Assembly: GCF_004194535.1 (NCBI RefSeq)
Contig: NZ_CP025781.1
Location: 1,674,001 to 1,738,000 of the forward strand
Reading direction: 5' to 3'
DNA from: Iodobacter fluviatilis
GTDB lineage: Bacteria > Pseudomonadota > Gammaproteobacteria > Burkholderiales > Chitinibacteraceae
DNA length: 64,000 nucleotides
Part shown: piece after piece, positions 62,093-64,000 of the stretch
How the letters are laid out: the number at the start of each line of letters is the position of its first letter
Numbering within the stretch: the stretch's first letter is position 1
The notes under the pieces: model-generated
What the model was told of the DNA's origin: nothing
Database searches by the model: none
Seen by the model: the letters and a program-made list of their open reading frames with translations, nothing else
Translations under genes and position numbers: made by a program

Positions 62093-62917
62093 TTACGCCG
62101 TGAAAAACCGCTCCTGCATCTCGTCCAGCCCCAGCTCTGCCAATACCGCCGCTAAGCGCTCTGCCGGTTTGCGGCGCGGTAGGTCTTTATACTGGGCAAT
62201 AATCAGCTCATTTTTCATCGAATGCTCCCAACCAACAAGTTCGGTTACAGTCACCTGATAGCCGTGCGCTTCTAGCTGTAAACAGCGCAATACATTGGTG
62301 ATTTGGCTACCAAATTCACGGGTATGAATAGGATGGCGCCATATTTCTGAAAGCGGGTTCTTTAGAGCTTGTGATTTATTTTTACGCAGTACTGTCGCCA
62401 CTTCTGCCTGACAGCAAGGCACCAGCACCATAAATTTGGCGTTTTTCTTTAGTGCAAAAGCGATTGCATCATCAGTGGCGGTATTACAGGCGTGCAGCGC
62501 AGTGACTACATCAATGGTGTCTGGCAAAAGATCAGAATCTGTCGATTCGGCCACCGATAAATTCAAGAAAGACATGCCGGGAAAGTTAAGCCTCTGAGCT
62601 AGCTCTTGTGATTTTTTAACCAGCTCATCACGGGTTTCAATGCCATAAATATGACCGGAGCTTGGCTTATCTTTGAAGAATAAATCGTAAAGAATAAAGC
62701 CCAGATAAGACTTACCCGCGCCGTGGTCAACCAGCGTGACTTCGGGGTGTTCCGCCTGCACTTCTTTTAATAGCGGTTCAATAAACTGATAGAGGTGATA
62801 AACCTGCTTGAGTTTGCGGCGGCTATCTTGATTCAGTTTGCCGTCGCGGGTCAGGATATGCAGTTCTTTAAGCAGCTCGACCGACTGGCCGGGCTTGATT
62901 TCGTGATGTTCTGTCAT
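62093..62917 (-). CDS. Class I SAM-dependent methyltransferase
   Basis: A 274-residue enzyme. The start is chosen at MTEHHEIKPGQ, with GGA about 9 nt before it; 12 upstream codons are open. Motif I is LVDHGAGKSYLGFILYDLF near 75-93, then YGIETRDELVKKSQ. The acidic TALHACNTATDDAI segment near 145 and LVPCCQAEVATVLR near 165 are typical of the Methyltransf_32 group, found in proteobacteria and eukaryotes. Substrate not known. Confidence 0.82.
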   Translation of the reverse strand: MTEHHEIKPGQSVELLKELHILTRDGKLNQDSRRKLKQVYHLYQFIEPLLKEVQAEHPEVTLVDHGAGKSYLGFILYDLFFKDKPSSGHIYGIETRDELVKKSQELAQRLNFPGMSFLNLSVAESTDSDLLPDTIDVVTALHACNTATDDAIAFALKKNAKFMVLVPCCQAEVATVLRKNKSQALKNPLSEIWRHPIHTREFGSQITNVLRCLQLEAHGYQVTVTELVGWEHSMKNELIIAQYKDLPRRKPAERLAAVLAELGLDEMQERFFTA

Positions 62918-63284
62918 AGTACGTCCAATGGCTGAGCTTGCAGCAAGGCGCAATTCTACCCGCTACTTAGCAATCCAGACGGCCAAAATAATGCCCATTC
63001 CATTATTTAATACAAATTCTAGCCGCTGCATATCTCATCCCCTACCCTAATTCCAACAATATAAAACAGCGAATGAAAGCAACCGCTCAGTAAAGAGTGC
63101 CAGCAACTAGTATATATATGTGCTAAAAATAATACGCGTGTAAGTTAGTTACTAATACCACTAATTAATCCTTACATAAGTGAACAAGCTTACATATGCT
63201 GAACTGTCTAATCGCGCAGCCTTCAGAGGCAGACTCTATGGAAAATCACCATTTTTACCGTTCATTAAACTCAAGGGAACAAAG
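62918..63284. other. Intergenic region before the carbonic anhydrase gene
   Basis: About 370 bp. An alternating TATATATATG tract lies at 63112-63121. It should hold divergent promoters for the methyltransferase (minus) and carbonic anhydrase (plus) genes. No reading frame is supported. Confidence 0.4.
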
Positions 63285-64000
63285 ATGAGATCACTACCGT
63301 TTATTCGCCCTACCGCCATAGCCCTGATGTTGGCCTGCTCGCTTAGCTACGCTTCCGATGATCACGGCGGCACCGTTAAGCCTGAGCCCTATGCCGTTGG
63401 TAAAACCATGAGCAAGGCGATACAAGCCAGCATCACGCCCGATTCAGCCATAGAGATTTTAAAAGCAGGTAATCAGCGTTTTGTGGGTGGTAAATGGATC
63501 AAACGTAATTATAAAAAACAAGTAATGCAAACCGCCTTAGGCCAATACCCCTTTGCCAGTATTGTTGCCTGCATCGATTCGCGCTCTGGGTCGGAAGTGG
63601 TGTTTGATCAAGGAATTGGTGATTTATTTACCGCTCGTGTTGCTGGCAACATCATCAACCCCGATATTTTAGGTAGCTTGGAATATGCAGCTAAAGTCGC
63701 TGGATCAAAAATTATTGTGGTCATGGGGCATAGCCAGTGCGGCGCTATTAAAGGCGCTTGCGATGGCGTGCACATGGGAAATCTCACGGCCTTACTCGAA
63801 AAAATCAAACCTGCCGTGGACGCAACCAAGACTGAAGGCGAGCGTAGCTCTAAAAATCATGAGTTTGTACAAGATGTAGCACATGAAAATGTGGAGCAAA
63901 GCATTAAAAAAATCCGTGAAATGAGCCCGATTCTCAAGGAAATGGAAGAGAAAGGGGAAATCAAAATTGTCGGCGCAATGTATGACGTAAGTACAGGTAA
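63285..64000 (+). CDS. Periplasmic beta-class carbonic anhydrase, 3' partial
   Basis: The first 238 codons are present and the frame is open at the window edge. A Sec signal peptide ends near residue 24 (IALMLACSLSYA). Zinc ligands are the Cys of VACIDSRSGSE near residue 96 and the His and Cys of VMGHSQCGAIKGA near 147-150. The Asp-Arg dyad in CIDSR is intact. SVEYA-like text (here GSLEYAAKVAG) and the late KIVGAMYDVSTG match beta anhydrases. It hydrates CO2 in the periplasm. AAGGGAAC precedes the ATG. Confidence 0.92.
   Translation, partial: MRSLPFIRPTAIALMLACSLSYASDDHGGTVKPEPYAVGKTMSKAIQASITPDSAIEILKAGNQRFVGGKWIKRNYKKQVMQTALGQYPFASIVACIDSRSGSEVVFDQGIGDLFTARVAGNIINPDILGSLEYAAKVAGSKIIVVMGHSQCGAIKGACDGVHMGNLTALLEKIKPAVDATKTEGERSSKNHEFVQDVAHENVEQSIKKIREMSPILKEMEEKGEIKIVGAMYDVSTG

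Noticed and set aside
1-64000. CRISPR arrays, tRNA and rRNA genes
   Set aside because: No regularly spaced direct repeats and no tRNA or rRNA sequence signatures were recognised on reading.

Overview
This is a bacterial chromosomal segment of moderate GC with dense genes. The gene set (creBC and creD, DUF3141 / MaoC-phosphotransacylase / ackA / fabI, a PLD-type pssA, rsuA, rsmE, purEK, a PEP-CTERM protein) points to a betaproteobacterium, probably Neisseriales and perhaps an Iodobacter- or Chitinibacter-like genus. The taxon is inferred from family recall, not from a marker gene. No rRNA, tRNA or CRISPR array was recognised.

Layout. 1-1164 is the end of an IS3-family element. Beside it is a lone AAA/STAND-like ATPase (1192-2322). 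2545-8427 is a complete dipeptide ABC importer (dppABCDF) on the minus strand, ending in a strong hairpin. 8948-19646 is rich in secreted proteins: a PEP-CTERM protein coupled to a large extracellular nuclease, a PfkB kinase, an orphan sugar-binding protein, a FecR-domain protein, a 5'-nucleotidase lipoprotein, RsuA and a GDSL-esterase lipoprotein. 20307-28459 holds TauE, NudC, a decayed DMT transporter, an unknown protein, a LysR/SDR divergent pair, a second SDR, a CNNM-type CBS protein and a patatin. 28614-33257 is the creBC-creD envelope-stress locus, with a DUF2971 gene between creC and creD and a direct repeat resembling the CreB box before creD. 33412-37635 is an RND efflux pair. 37911-45744 is housekeeping: rsmE, msbA, purE, a small membrane protein, purK, tyrS and pssA. 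pncB follows at 46031-47230. 47631-53500 is an acyl-phosphate and lipid cluster (DUF3141, MaoC-phosphotransacylase fusion, ackA, fabI) that ends beside a near-perfect parS-like palindrome. 53608-64000 holds a glycerophosphodiesterase, a zntB-type pseudogene, a chimeric outer-membrane protein, a glycosyltransferase/acyltransferase pair, a LysR/EamA divergent pair, a LysR fragment, a methyltransferase and the start of a periplasmic beta carbonic anhydrase.

Recurring non-coding structure is the least ordinary part. One family of about 160-245 bp occurs three times (20105, 45831, 55196). The copy at 45831 has terminal inverted repeats like a MITE, and the copy at 55196 directly abuts the truncated zntB gene. 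A second family consists of short 'CTCTGTG'-rich intergenic repeats (4559, 4648, 31701, 51290). Several GTAGGG-type hairpins also occur. Working together, the secreted nuclease, 5'-nucleotidase, PfkB kinase and GlpQ could form a phosphoester-scavenging set; this is inference only.
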